Of a stretch of DNA of 42,509 bases, positions 25,866 to 34,139 are shown in pieces. A program made the position numbers and the translations under genes. Under the pieces are notes generated by a model. The model did no database searches. It worked only from the letters and a program-made list of their open reading frames with translations, and had not been told where the DNA came from. The stretch comes from an uncultured Neglectibacter sp. (GTDB lineage Bacteria > Bacillota > Clostridia > Oscillospirales > Acutalibacteraceae). The stretch lies in contig CANSKS010000023.1 in assembly GCA_947647615.1 (NCBI GenBank), forward strand, positions 1 to 42,509. The letters are read 5' to 3'. Position 1 is the first letter of the stretch; each line of letters opens with the position of its first letter.

Positions 25866-26351
25866 ATGAAAAGAATTGCCAGTTTTTCTGTAAATCACGA
25901 TTTTTTGGAAAAGGGAATGTATGTTTCCCGCACCGACGGAGATGTCATCACCTATGACATCCGCATGAAGAAGCCCAACGGCGGCGATTATTTAAGCGAT
26001 AAGGAAATGCACACCTTTGAGCACCTGTTCGCCACCTATGTGAGGAATTCGGAGTTTTCCGGCGAGATCGTTTATGTGGGTCCCATGGGCTGCCGTACCG
26101 GGTTCTATTTCCTCACCCGCGATAGCCTTTCCCGGGCCCAAAGCCTGAAGCTGGTGCAGGAAACCATGGAATTTGTGCTGGGCTTTTCCGGGGAGATCCC
26201 CGGCAGCAAGCGGCAGGAATGCGGCAATTATTTGGAGCACGATTTGCCGGGCGCCAAGGCCGTGGCCGCCGACATGCAAAAGGTGCTGGCTGCCTGGAGC
26301 CCGGAAAAAATGGACTACGCCCAGCAGGATTTTTCCCAGGGAGCTGTGTGA
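25866..26351 (+). CDS. luxS: S-ribosylhomocysteine lyase LuxS
   Basis: Cleaves S-ribosylhomocysteine to homocysteine and DPD, the autoinducer-2 precursor; part of the activated methyl cycle. The metal ligands are visible: H49 and H53 in MHTFEH and C119 in QECGNY, with the catalytic C76 in MGCRTGFY. 161 residues from ATG 25866 (MKRIASFSV). A TTG at 25854 lies too close to GAAGGG, and the ATG has a long spacing to it, so the start is open to four codons. No Pfs nucleosidase gene lies nearby. Position between gnd and an MFS gene may be coincidental. Confidence 0.95.
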   Translation: MKRIASFSVNHDFLEKGMYVSRTDGDVITYDIRMKKPNGGDYLSDKEMHTFEHLFATYVRNSEFSGEIVYVGPMGCRTGFYFLTRDSLSRAQSLKLVQETMEFVLGFSGEIPGSKRQECGNYLEHDLPGAKAVAADMQKVLAAWSPEKMDYAQQDFSQGAV

Positions 26352-26430
26352 CGGCCTTTAAAGGAGATGAAATGCAATTTCTATTGAGAAAAGAAACACG
26401 GACACCATAAGGCTCCGGCAAGTTAAACTG

Positions 26431-27585
26431 GTGTTTGCGGCCCTTTACTTTTTCTTCATGCTGGTCAGGGCTGTTTTCGGCCCCTTTATTACCCTCTACT
26501 TAGAGGAAAAGGGCTTGTCTGCCGAGCAGATTGGAATGGTTACCGGCATGAATTCCTTTATCCTCATTGTATCGCAGCCGATTTGGGGGATTGTGTCCGA
26601 TAAATTAGGCTCGAACAAAAAAGCCTTAATGCTCTGCACCATATCTCAGGCGGTGTTTGCCCTTTCCCTGCTGCTGGTAAATGAGGTGTTCCTCATTGCC
26701 ATCGCCTTCATGCTTTACACCTCGGTCTCTTCTTCCGACGGCCCCTTAATGGATACCTGGGCGCTGACCAGTTTAAAGGCCGCCGGGGACCCTAACGGAA
26801 TGGGCCGGGCCAAGATGTGGGGATGTATTGGGTATTCCATCAGCAGTGTGGTGGCGGGAATGTTTATCAGCCGTTATTCTACCAGTGCCATTATACCGGT
26901 GTTTTCCGGTTTGCTGGTGGGGCTGGCATTGGCTCTGGCCTTTGTAAAGGACGGGGGCTCCCCAACAAAAGCCGCTACTTTAAAAGAAATGCAGCTTGGC
27001 AGAGTGCTAAAGGATAAGCGCTTTGTGGTATTTTTGGCTTATGTGTTCGTCATGCAGCTGGCCCACCGGGGAAACTTTACCTTTTTCCCCCTTTTGATCA
27101 GGCAGCTGGGTGGCGATACCGCGCTGGTAGGCTATGCCAGTGCCCTGATGTTCCTTTCGGAAGCCGTGGTTATGTTTTTGTCGAAAAAGCTGTTGAAGAG
27201 GCTCAGGCCCGAAAGCCTGGTGATGCTGTCTTCCCTTGCTTTTGCCTTCTGGCATCTGCTGCTCAGCTTTAGCCGGACGCCGGTTCAAGTAGTGCTGGCT
27301 TGCCTGATGGACGGCCCCTCCTTCGCCCTTTTCACCATAGGGACCTTGTATTATATGGATTCCATTGCCCCTCCGGAGATTCGCACCACCTACCAAACGG
27401 TGGCCTATGCCATCTATTTCGGGCTGAGCGGCATTGTGGGCAATATGGCCTGCGGTTGGGTCATAGAGCACCTGGGCTACCGGCCCATGTATTGGACAGG
27501 CATCGCGGTGACCCTGGGAGCTACGGCAGTGTTCTATGGTTACCGAAGGTTTATGAACTCTAAAAAACCGCAGGTTTCTGTTTAA
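26431..27585 (+). CDS. MFS transporter with frameshifted N-terminus
   Basis: MFS_1-like permease with about twelve membrane segments (LYFFFMLVRAVFGPFITLYL first; loop WGIVSDKLGSNKKAL), 384 residues from the GTG at 26431. That GTG has no ribosome binding site and lies at the edge of helix 1. The only good start, ATG 26372 behind AAAGGAG, opens a frame that stops after 12 codons. The transporter frame is open back to 26371 but has no ATG, GTG or TTG there. Adding one T to the TTT at 26378-26380 would join ATG 26372 to the transporter and restore a basic N-terminus (MQFSIEKRN...RLRQVKLV). So the gene is either inactivated, phase-variable or affected by a sequence error. Substrate unknown. Confidence 0.8.
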   Translation: MFAALYFFFMLVRAVFGPFITLYLEEKGLSAEQIGMVTGMNSFILIVSQPIWGIVSDKLGSNKKALMLCTISQAVFALSLLLVNEVFLIAIAFMLYTSVSSSDGPLMDTWALTSLKAAGDPNGMGRAKMWGCIGYSISSVVAGMFISRYSTSAIIPVFSGLLVGLALALAFVKDGGSPTKAATLKEMQLGRVLKDKRFVVFLAYVFVMQLAHRGNFTFFPLLIRQLGGDTALVGYASALMFLSEAVVMFLSKKLLKRLRPESLVMLSSLAFAFWHLLLSFSRTPVQVVLACLMDGPSFALFTIGTLYYMDSIAPPEIRTTYQTVAYAIYFGLSGIVGNMACGWVIEHLGYRPMYWTGIAVTLGATAVFYGYRRFMNSKKPQVSV

Positions 27586-27630
27586 GGCCGGGTTTTAAAC
27601 CCAGTTTAAAGAAAGGCAAGTGAATAGGAA

Positions 27631-28371
27631 ATGAAAAATGTTGTAATCTCCGGCGCCGACCGGAATATCGGCCTGGAGCTGGTAAAACAGTTTTTGGAGC
27701 GGGGCTGGCACGTGTTCGCCGGCAGGTTTTTGATGGAGCTCCCCCTTTTGGACGAGCTGAAAGAAAAATACCCCCAGGCTCTCTCCATTGTGCCGCTGGA
27801 TGTTTCCAAAGAGGAGTCGGTACAAGCCGCGGCGGATCTGGTGGCCAAAGAGGTAAACTGCGTAGACATGCTGGTCCACAATGCCGCCGGCTTTGGGCAG
27901 CAGACCCCGGAGGGCCAGGAGATCGATTTTTCCGCCTTCCTCACCCCCTATAACATCAACGCCCTGGGGGCCATGCGGCTTGTACACAGCTTTTTGCCTC
28001 TCATGGAAAAGGGCATGAGGCGGCTGTGCTTTATCTCTTCCGAAGCGGGGGTGGTTTCGGTGGCCCACCGCACCGAAATTTCCAGCTACTGCATGTCGAA
28101 GACTGCGCTGAATATGGCCCTGCGGCTCATGTTTAACCAGCTGCAGCCCATGGGCTACACCTTTAGGCTGTTCCACCCGGGCTGGGTCCGTTCTGCGCGG
28201 ATCGAGCGGCCGGGCGACAAGGTTCCAAGCTTCGAGGTAGACGGCAAGCTGGTAGGTAAGTTCTGGCCCTGGGAGGCTGCCGCCGCTGCTGTGCCCCAAT
28301 TTCTGGAAGACAGGGAATGGGAAGACAGGCTGGTGCTCATCGATAACGAAGGCGCCGCTTGGCCCTTTTAA
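27631..28371 (+). CDS. short-chain dehydrogenase/reductase (atypical)
   Basis: Rossmann-fold SDR of 246 residues. The cofactor motif SGADRNIGLEL keeps the first and last glycine of GxxxGxG but has N for the middle one. HNAAG matches NNAG, the catalytic serine is in CFISSEAG, and YCMSK is a proper YxxxK. It should therefore be an active NAD(P)-dependent oxidoreductase; the substrate is not predictable. An AAAGAAAGG-like ribosome binding site precedes the ATG. It lies 45 bp after the MFS gene and 22 bp before a second SDR, so the three are probably one unit. Confidence 0.85.
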   Translation: MKNVVISGADRNIGLELVKQFLERGWHVFAGRFLMELPLLDELKEKYPQALSIVPLDVSKEESVQAAADLVAKEVNCVDMLVHNAAGFGQQTPEGQEIDFSAFLTPYNINALGAMRLVHSFLPLMEKGMRRLCFISSEAGVVSVAHRTEISSYCMSKTALNMALRLMFNQLQPMGYTFRLFHPGWVRSARIERPGDKVPSFEVDGKLVGKFWPWEAAAAAVPQFLEDREWEDRLVLIDNEGAAWPF

Positions 28372-28393
28372 GTGGAGAGAGGAGGATTTTCCC

Positions 28394-29080
28394 ATGAGCA
28401 AAGTTGTGATGATAGCCGGCGCCGGCGACCCGGTGGGCGCAAGGCTGGTAAAAGATTTTTTAAAGGCAGGTTATAAGGTGATAGCGGGCCGCCTGAAGGG
28501 GCAGCAGGCCGGTTTCCCGGAAGGGGTACAAACGGTGGAGCTGGACCCGTTGAGCCAGGATTCGGCCAAGGCGGCGGCAAAGGCCGTCCGGGAACAGGTG
28601 GAAGCCATTGACCTGCTGGTGGTGAATTACGATTGCTGCGTAGAGCCGGACCCAAAAACCATTTTGGAGCAGCCCGATTTCCAAGGGCTGAAGGCCGCCT
28701 ACGATTACAATTCCCTGGGCCCCCTGCGGGCCGTACAGGCCTTTTTGCCCTTGCTGGAAAAAGGGGAGGGCAAGCGGATTTGTGCTGTGACCTCTGTGGA
28801 AAGCAGCAACAACGCTGCCCGGGGCATTTGCGATTATCCCGGCCACATTTCCAAGGCCCCCCTGAACATGGCCATGAACCAGCTGTTCAACGGCTTACGT
28901 CCCAAAGGGTACACATTCCGCATGTATTGTAAAGAGACGGATGCCGCTCCGGAACAGGCCGGGGCCTTCGCCGTGGAATACTTTACCCGGAACCGCAGCA
29001 ACGAACCGGAATCTTATAAGCATTCCGATGAGAACCGTTTGGTGCTGAGAGACCACATGGGCATTGAAATCCCCTGGTGA
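28394..29080 (+). CDS. SDR-like protein lacking the catalytic tyrosine
   Basis: 228-residue paralog of the preceding SDR; the alignable end NMAMNQLFNGLRPKGYTFR mirrors NMALRLMFNQLQPMGYTFR. The nucleotide motif is AGAGDPVGARL, with P for the middle glycine. Where the neighbour has YCMSK, this one reads GHISK: the lysine is kept and the tyrosine position is glycine, with a tyrosine two residues further upstream (YPGHISK). Usual SDR chemistry is doubtful. It may be a non-catalytic partner of the first SDR (heteromeric SDRs are known) or have changed function. GGAGG precedes the ATG. Confidence 0.8.
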   Translation: MSKVVMIAGAGDPVGARLVKDFLKAGYKVIAGRLKGQQAGFPEGVQTVELDPLSQDSAKAAAKAVREQVEAIDLLVVNYDCCVEPDPKTILEQPDFQGLKAAYDYNSLGPLRAVQAFLPLLEKGEGKRICAVTSVESSNNAARGICDYPGHISKAPLNMAMNQLFNGLRPKGYTFRMYCKETDAAPEQAGAFAVEYFTRNRSNEPESYKHSDENRLVLRDHMGIEIPW

Positions 29081-29114
29081 TGGCCTTTTTCTTGCGCTGC
29101 TGTAAAACCAGAAA

Positions 29115-29160
29115 AGCCAGAGCATGTTTCGGCATACGCGAAACATGCTCTGGCTGCTTT
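29115..29160. terminator. strong bidirectional terminator
   Basis: Perfect 17-bp stem: AGCCAGAGCATGTTTCG (29115-29131), 7-nt loop, CGAAACATGCTCTGGCT (29139-29155). T-runs follow on both strands (GCTTTTAATT on plus, TTTTC on minus). It serves the convergent SDR and VOC operons. Confidence 0.9.
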
Positions 29161-29510
29161 TAATTGCTGGGAAAGCTTCTGAAAAAGATCAGATTGTGGT
29201 CGGGGTCTAAAAAGCTCATGTTTTTCGCGCCCCATGGCTGTATCGCAGGCGGGGAAACAATGGGAACGCCCAGCGTTTTCAGCCGCTCAAACTCAGCGTC
29301 TACATCGGCCACTGTAAACGCCAGGCAAATGTTTTGCTGGTTGCCCGTTCGCTGTGCGCCATCGTTATGAATTGCCAGTGTGGTTTCTTCCGAAATAAGA
29401 AGTTGGTGAACCTCGTCGTTACTGCCGTTTTCTATATGAAACAGCTGCTTATAAAAATTTGCTAACCGAACTACATTGGTTGTCAGAAGGCAAACCTCTC
29501 CAATTTTCAT
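29160..29510 (-). CDS. VOC superfamily (glyoxalase/bleomycin-resistance-like) protein
   Basis: 116 residues, a single vicinal-oxygen-chelate domain made of two beta-alpha-beta-beta-beta modules: IGEVCLLTTNVVRLANFYKQ starts the first and NICLAFTVADVDAEFERLK the second, ending in FLDPDHNLIFF. The C-terminal DPDHNLIF stretch is common in VOC proteins. Substrate unknown; resistance, epimerase and lyase members all look like this. AAGGAG lies 5 nt before the ATG. Last gene of the minus-strand aldolase, URO-D, VOC run, 68 bp after the URO-D gene. Confidence 0.82.
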   Translation of the reverse strand: MKIGEVCLLTTNVVRLANFYKQLFHIENGSNDEVHQLLISEETTLAIHNDGAQRTGNQQNICLAFTVADVDAEFERLKTLGVPIVSPPAIQPWGAKNMSFLDPDHNLIFFRSFPSN

Positions 29511-29578
29511 AAAAACTCCTTACCAGCAAGCAATATAAAAATGTGTTTTTGTACCTGGCAATATTTTCCCGCGAAGGC

Positions 29579-30703
29579 TTAGCCCTTCATGCCAAACATC
29601 TTCTCTTTTAAATCTAAGTAATAAAGGTAATCTTCCGGTTTTACATTTGGAGGGCAGCGGTGATCACAGAAGGGAATATAGCCGCCCCGTTCCACCAGGG
29701 GCGCCAGCGATTCCATATAGGCTTTAATGGCCTCTTTGCCTTCGCCCAGCTGGATCTTGTCAAATCCTCCCATAATCCGCAGGTCCTTCCCATATTCTGC
29801 CAGCAGCTCGGCAGGGTGGGCGCAGCCGTTTACCTCAAAGGGGAACAGGCAGTTCACGCCGCCCTCTATAAAATAGGGCAGAATGGGCCTAACGTCGCCG
29901 TCGCAGTCGATATACCAAATATCAATGCCGTGGGCGCGGAGCTTTTTGCTGATGCGCTGGTAACGGGGCATCACCACATTCTTGAAAAAGTCTACCGTGA
30001 CAATGGGCCCGTTTTTAAAGCAGATATCTTCCCAGCCGGAAGCGTAATCGAAATCGATGTGAGGCAAAACCTGGTCCAGGGTATGTTCCACCAGTTGGCA
30101 GCAGGTTTCTACCATGTCTTCCACCATGTCGGGATGATCGTAACAGGCATAGGCCAGGCCTTCGAAGGTGAGCATGTCCCGAATTTTACCGATCATAGAG
30201 CCGCAGTCGATGCCCAAAGGGTAATCTCGGTCTGCCGGGTGCTGCTTTTTCAGGGCCTCTATGTCCAGCTTTCGGGCGGGATCGTCCAGGCGGAAGCGTT
30301 CCTCCTTGCAGCGCTTCCAGTCTTCCGGGGTGACAATGGTGGGAGAAATGTAGTGGGGAATGGTATCGTGGCCATCCTTGGGCACCTCGGCGGTAAGGCC
30401 GTCCCCGTTCCGCTTGATATAAGAGGTTTCGGTTTCCCCAACAATCTCTTCCGGAAAGGCGGGGTGCATCCAGTTTGCGCCCCATACCCCCTCAATGCGG
30501 TCAAAGCTGAAGAACCGGTTGGCCTCTTGCTCGTTGGTGATGCCGTTTTCCGTAAAAATATCCCAAGTTTCGTAATTTTCCTGCCAATAGCCAAATTCCA
30601 TGTTAAAGCAGCGGTCCACAGGCAGGTAATGCATTTGATTATAAAAGCGCTGGCGGTCGGTCATGGCGCTTTTCCATTTTGGCCGGTTGGGTATGGTTGC
30701 CAT
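29579..30703 (-). CDS. uroporphyrinogen decarboxylase (URO-D) family protein
   Basis: 374 residues, TIM-barrel URO-D/MtaA-type protein. Recognisable segments are LGIDCGSMIGKIRDML, DFDYASGWEDICFKNGPIV, a central DIWYIDCDGD and the end GGYIPFCDHRCPPNV with PEDYLYY. True HemE is shorter and part of a haem operon; no haem genes are here. Relatives act on methylated compounds with corrinoid proteins or have unknown roles. The FCDHRCPP motif supplies His and Cys ligands as in zinc-dependent methyltransferase relatives (inference). AAGGAG precedes the ATG. It sits 20 bp after the class II aldolase gene, clearly co-transcribed. Confidence 0.85.
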   Translation of the reverse strand: MATIPNRPKWKSAMTDRQRFYNQMHYLPVDRCFNMEFGYWQENYETWDIFTENGITNEQEANRFFSFDRIEGVWGANWMHPAFPEEIVGETETSYIKRNGDGLTAEVPKDGHDTIPHYISPTIVTPEDWKRCKEERFRLDDPARKLDIEALKKQHPADRDYPLGIDCGSMIGKIRDMLTFEGLAYACYDHPDMVEDMVETCCQLVEHTLDQVLPHIDFDYASGWEDICFKNGPIVTVDFFKNVVMPRYQRISKKLRAHGIDIWYIDCDGDVRPILPYFIEGGVNCLFPFEVNGCAHPAELLAEYGKDLRIMGGFDKIQLGEGKEAIKAYMESLAPLVERGGYIPFCDHRCPPNVKPEDYLYYLDLKEKMFGMKG

Positions 30704-30723
30704 GAATATTCTCCTTTTTGGTT

Positions 30724-31437
30724 TTACTGGTCGGTGGGCGGCATTTCTTCCTGCCTGGGATACTTCTTATAACCTGGATGACGGCCTGTCACCCGGTAAA
30801 AGCCCCGCAGATCGATGAGCTTTTGAATGTTTTCCCGGCTGATATCGTAGCTGCCTCCCAAGATAATGGCGTTGATGGTGATCTTTGCCCAAAGTTCCAG
30901 GCTTTCCATGCGGTAAAAGGCGGTGAGCACGTCGCTGCCCACGGCCAGAGCGCCATGGTTTTCCAGGAGCATCACATCGTGTTCTTCCAAATAAGGCTCA
31001 ATGGCGTCGGGCACCTCGCTGGTGCTGGGGGTGCCGTAGGGAGTGAGAGGCACGCTGCCCAAAACAGCGACATCCTCGATCATGTTATACATGTCCATAC
31101 TGCGGTGGGCTACTGCGAAACCGGTAGCTCCCGGCGGGTGGGCGTGAAGCACGCTGGCTACGTCGGGCCGTTTTTCATAGCAGCGCAGGTGCATTTTGAT
31201 CTCGCTGGAAGGGCGGAACCCCTGGGCTGCCTCCAGCACTTTTCCATCCTTGTCAAGGCGGATAAGCTTTTCCGGTGTGATAAAGCTTTTGCTTATGCCG
31301 GTGGGGGTAGCCAAAAAGGTGCCATCCTCCAGCCTGGCGCTGACGTTGCCGTCGTTGGCGGCTACCCAGCCCAACTGCCACATTTTGTGACACACGTCGC
31401 AGATCTGTTCCTTTACCGTTTGCAGGTCCATTTCCAT
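30724..31437 (-). CDS. class II aldolase/adducin family protein
   Basis: 237 residues, fuculose-1-phosphate aldolase-like. Zinc ligands are visible in HAHPPGATGFAVAH and LLENHGAL; the catalytic-acid region is SSEIKMHLRCY, and the phosphate/substrate loop is GWVAANDGNVSAR. It should cleave or form a sugar phosphate (fuculose, ribulose or rhamnulose type), giving dihydroxyacetone phosphate plus an aldehyde; the exact substrate is open. ATG 31437 (MEMDLQTVKEQ) has AAGGAA about 9 nt upstream. The frame stays open 101 codons further upstream, but that part has no protein character. First gene of a three-gene operon with the URO-D and VOC genes. Confidence 0.88.
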   Translation of the reverse strand: MEMDLQTVKEQICDVCHKMWQLGWVAANDGNVSARLEDGTFLATPTGISKSFITPEKLIRLDKDGKVLEAAQGFRPSSEIKMHLRCYEKRPDVASVLHAHPPGATGFAVAHRSMDMYNMIEDVAVLGSVPLTPYGTPSTSEVPDAIEPYLEEHDVMLLENHGALAVGSDVLTAFYRMESLELWAKITINAIILGGSYDISRENIQKLIDLRGFYRVTGRHPGYKKYPRQEEMPPTDQ

Positions 31438-31644
31438 GATTATGGTTCCTTTCCCAAGGGACGCGCTAAAAAAAGCCGCTTCCCCTTTTCCTGTATTTGT
31501 TTTTCCCGTGATTTTCCGTTCCAAACCGCAAAGAAGGGGAAACCTGTAAGGCAAAAGCTGTTCCGGAACTCCCCTTCCGGGCAGGTGTTTGAAAGGTCTT
31601 GGAAGGCGGCATACCCGCCCAGGGAGGAACATCCTTTCTTGCTT

Positions 31645-31673
31645 ATCATATCGGAACCCAGCGGAAATAGCAA
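31645..31673 (-). promoter_or_regulatory. promoter of the aldolase operon
   Basis: On the minus strand TTGCTA (31673-31668), 17 bp, TATGAT (31650-31645). The leader to the ATG is about 200 nt and contains the small stem GGCGG-CATAC-CCGCC (31605-31619). The rest of the 31438-31793 gap shows no gene that I can support. A T6 stretch just past phoR (near 31770-31775) may help end the pho transcript. Confidence 0.5.
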
Positions 31674-31793
31674 GCGAAAATTTGTGTTTTCGGCCAAAGT
31701 CTGAAGAAACTTCTACGATTTCCCTTCTGCGGCACGACAAATTTGAATCTCCATTTTGTAGGTGAAATTTAAAAAATACAGGTACGGCTATTG

Positions 31794-33452
31794 TTATACC
31801 GCGTTTAAACGGACTGTAATGGTTGTGCCCTCACCTGGAACACTATGGAGTTCTACTTCACCGCTATGCAGCCGAACGGCGTGCTTTACAATGGAAAGGC
31901 CCAGCCCGGTACCGCCAACTTCTTTGGAGCGGCTTTTATCCACCCGGTAAAAACGTTCAAAAATACGCTCCTGTTCGTCGGTGGGAATGCCGATGCCTGT
32001 ATCCCGGACGGAAAGAAGAATGGTATTGCTCTTTTTCTCGATATGAATAGCCACTTTGCCGCCTTCCCGGTTATACTTAATGGCATTGTCGCAAAGATTA
32101 TAGACAATGCTGTATAGGAGCTGCGGAATGCCGTATAAATTGTAATGCTCTCCCCACAGACTAACCGTTACGTTTGCCGCTTTTGCTTCTGCCTCCAAGG
32201 TGTCAACAGCTTTTTCTGCCAATTCGTACAGGTCCACCTGTGTCCGTTGCATATCGGCCGCGCCCTCATCTAAACGGGAAAGGCTGATAGTATCATCCAC
32301 AAGCCGCACCATGCGCTGCGCCTCCGCATATATTTTCCCGGCAAAGGGGATAATATCTTTGCTTTTTACCAGGCCGTTTTTTAAAAGCTCCGCATAGCCG
32401 GAGATGGAGTGGAGAGGTGTTTTTAGTTCATGAGATACATTTGCGGTAAATTCCCGGCGCATTTGCTCTGCCTTTTCCCGTTCTGTCACGTCAAAAAAGC
32501 AAAGGGCGGCGCCAACTACTTTTTCTTCAGAAAAAATGGGGCTGGCGCTAATCTGATACCGGCCTGTTTCAAGGGATACGACCTGCACCTCGCTGTTGCC
32601 CTGCAGCGTCTGAGACAAAATGTCCTGTAAATCCAGGTTCCTGCTGACGGTTACGATATCCGTGCCTATCGGATCTTGCCCGGCTCCCAACAGCTCCATG
32701 GCGGCGGGGTTGATGCTGATAATTTTCCCCTGCTCATTGAGCAGCAGCATACCCTCGCTCATACTGCCAGTAATCGTGTCCAGTTCGGTTTGCTTTTGTT
32801 CCAGCTTTCTCTTTTGCTCCTGCAGCTGTTGCTGTTGACTGTCGATCCGGCGTAGGAAAGGCGCGAGTTCATCGTAGCCTCTGTTTGACAAGGGATGCTC
32901 CAGGTCCATTTCATTGAGGGGGTGCACAATGCTTTTTGAAAGGCGAACCGCCAGGATAACGGACAAAATAACGGCCAGGAGAAAGACAACACAAATGGGC
33001 TGCGCCATACTGAGTACCAGCGTAAGAATAGAGCTTTGTGCAAGGGACAGGCGCAAAACCGTTCCGTTCTTCAGCCGTTGCGCCACATACAAGGAGCGTT
33101 CTGTCAACGTGGCGGAATACCGCCTGCTTTCCCCATAACCCGTAGCGAGGGCTTCCCGGATTTCCTCCCGCTCCCAATGATTTTCCATATCTGCACTGTG
33201 TACGTCGCTGTCAAACAGCACGGTTCCATCCGCGGAAATCCATGTGATACGGCAATCCTGCATTTTCAGGTCCTGGAAATAAGCACTCCCCTCGTGGGTT
33301 ACGCCCTGTGCCGCAAGCTCTAGCTGCATTCTCAGCTGCCTTTGCTGGATATTGGAAAAGTAGCCGTACAGCACACCCATAATGAGCACTACAGAGGAAA
33401 GAAACACCGCCATGGCAACAAAAAAGATGGAGCGGCAAATTCGTTTTGTCAT
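31794..33452 (-). CDS. phoR: phosphate-regulon sensor histidine kinase PhoR
   Basis: 552-residue membrane kinase. Helix 1 is at about 10-32, an extracytoplasmic sensor loop spans about 33-145, and helix 2 is at about 146-170. HAMP-like and coiled-coil segments follow (Gln/Lys-rich, about 205-235), then a PAS domain (MSEGMLLLNEQGKIISINPA). The HisKA box is FTANVSHELKTPL; the ATPase has NLCDNAIKYN, DTGIGIP and GGTGLGLSI. It phosphorylates the regulator encoded just upstream, with a 4-nt ATGA overlap. Position at the end of the pst operon identifies it as PhoR; PhoR normally takes its signal through PstSCAB and PhoU. Confidence 0.93.
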   Translation of the reverse strand: MTKRICRSIFFVAMAVFLSSVVLIMGVLYGYFSNIQQRQLRMQLELAAQGVTHEGSAYFQDLKMQDCRITWISADGTVLFDSDVHSADMENHWEREEIREALATGYGESRRYSATLTERSLYVAQRLKNGTVLRLSLAQSSILTLVLSMAQPICVVFLLAVILSVILAVRLSKSIVHPLNEMDLEHPLSNRGYDELAPFLRRIDSQQQQLQEQKRKLEQKQTELDTITGSMSEGMLLLNEQGKIISINPAAMELLGAGQDPIGTDIVTVSRNLDLQDILSQTLQGNSEVQVVSLETGRYQISASPIFSEEKVVGAALCFFDVTEREKAEQMRREFTANVSHELKTPLHSISGYAELLKNGLVKSKDIIPFAGKIYAEAQRMVRLVDDTISLSRLDEGAADMQRTQVDLYELAEKAVDTLEAEAKAANVTVSLWGEHYNLYGIPQLLYSIVYNLCDNAIKYNREGGKVAIHIEKKSNTILLSVRDTGIGIPTDEQERIFERFYRVDKSRSKEVGGTGLGLSIVKHAVRLHSGEVELHSVPGEGTTITVRLNAV

Positions 33453-34123
33453 AATTGCCCCTCCATGCGGTAGCCGATGCCGCGTACGGTTGAGATCAGG
33501 CTGCCGTATTTGCCCAATTTCGTGCGCAGCGTCCCAATATGCACGTCTACCGTCCGGGTTTCACCGGTGTAATTTATCCCCCATACAATTTCAAGCAGCT
33601 GGTCGCGGGAAAACACTCTGCCAATGTTCTCCATAAAGGTGAAAAGCAGTTTATATTCTTTCAAGGTCAGGTCTACGCGCTGGCCATCTATTTGGACGAT
33701 GCAGGACCGTGGCTCCAATTCCAAGCCTTCAAACCGCAACGGCCTTTGCTCTTCCCGGTTGGTGCTGCGGCGCAGGACCGCCTTTACCCGCGACACCATT
33801 TCCATCATACCGAAGGGCTTCACAAGATAGTCATCTGCGCCCAAATCCAGACCTGCCACCTTGTCATATTCCGTGCCCTTGGCGGTTGCCAGAATAACGG
33901 GAATCTCTTTGGTGGCAATTTGAGAACGCAGGCCTTTCAAAATGGAAATACCGTCCTCACCGGGCAGCATAATATCCAGCAGGACCAGCGCCGGTTGCTG
34001 CTGCTTCATAGCCGCCCGGAACGCTATGCTGTCCGAAAAACCGGCAGCTTCAAAACCGGCGGCATTCAGAGCGTAGACCATGAGATCCCGGATGCTGTTG
34101 TCATCCTCTACACAAAAAATCAT
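33449..34123 (-). CDS. phoB: phosphate-regulon response regulator (PhoB/PhoP, OmpR family)
   Basis: 224 residues. The receiver domain has the acidic pair VEDD near the N-terminus, the phospho-acceptor aspartate in LVLLDIMLPGEDG (about 50) and the switch lysine in YLVKPF. The C-terminal winged helix has LTLKEYKLLFTFMEN and TVDVHIGTLRTKLG, then VRGIGYRM. It would bind the Pho-box-like repeat upstream of pstS. AAGGTG precedes the ATG. It overlaps phoR by 4 nt. Named phoB by family; Firmicutes usually call it phoP. Confidence 0.93.
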   Translation of the reverse strand: MIFCVEDDNSIRDLMVYALNAAGFEAAGFSDSIAFRAAMKQQQPALVLLDIMLPGEDGISILKGLRSQIATKEIPVILATAKGTEYDKVAGLDLGADDYLVKPFGMMEMVSRVKAVLRRSTNREEQRPLRFEGLELEPRSCIVQIDGQRVDLTLKEYKLLFTFMENIGRVFSRDQLLEIVWGINYTGETRTVDVHIGTLRTKLGKYGSLISTVRGIGYRMEGQL

Positions 34124-34139
34124 ATTATCACCTTATTGT

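Noticed and set aside
30724..31740. Longer 338-residue form of the class II aldolase
   Set aside because: The first 101 codons lack any ribosome binding site and homology, and cover the promoter. The normal family start is at 31437.
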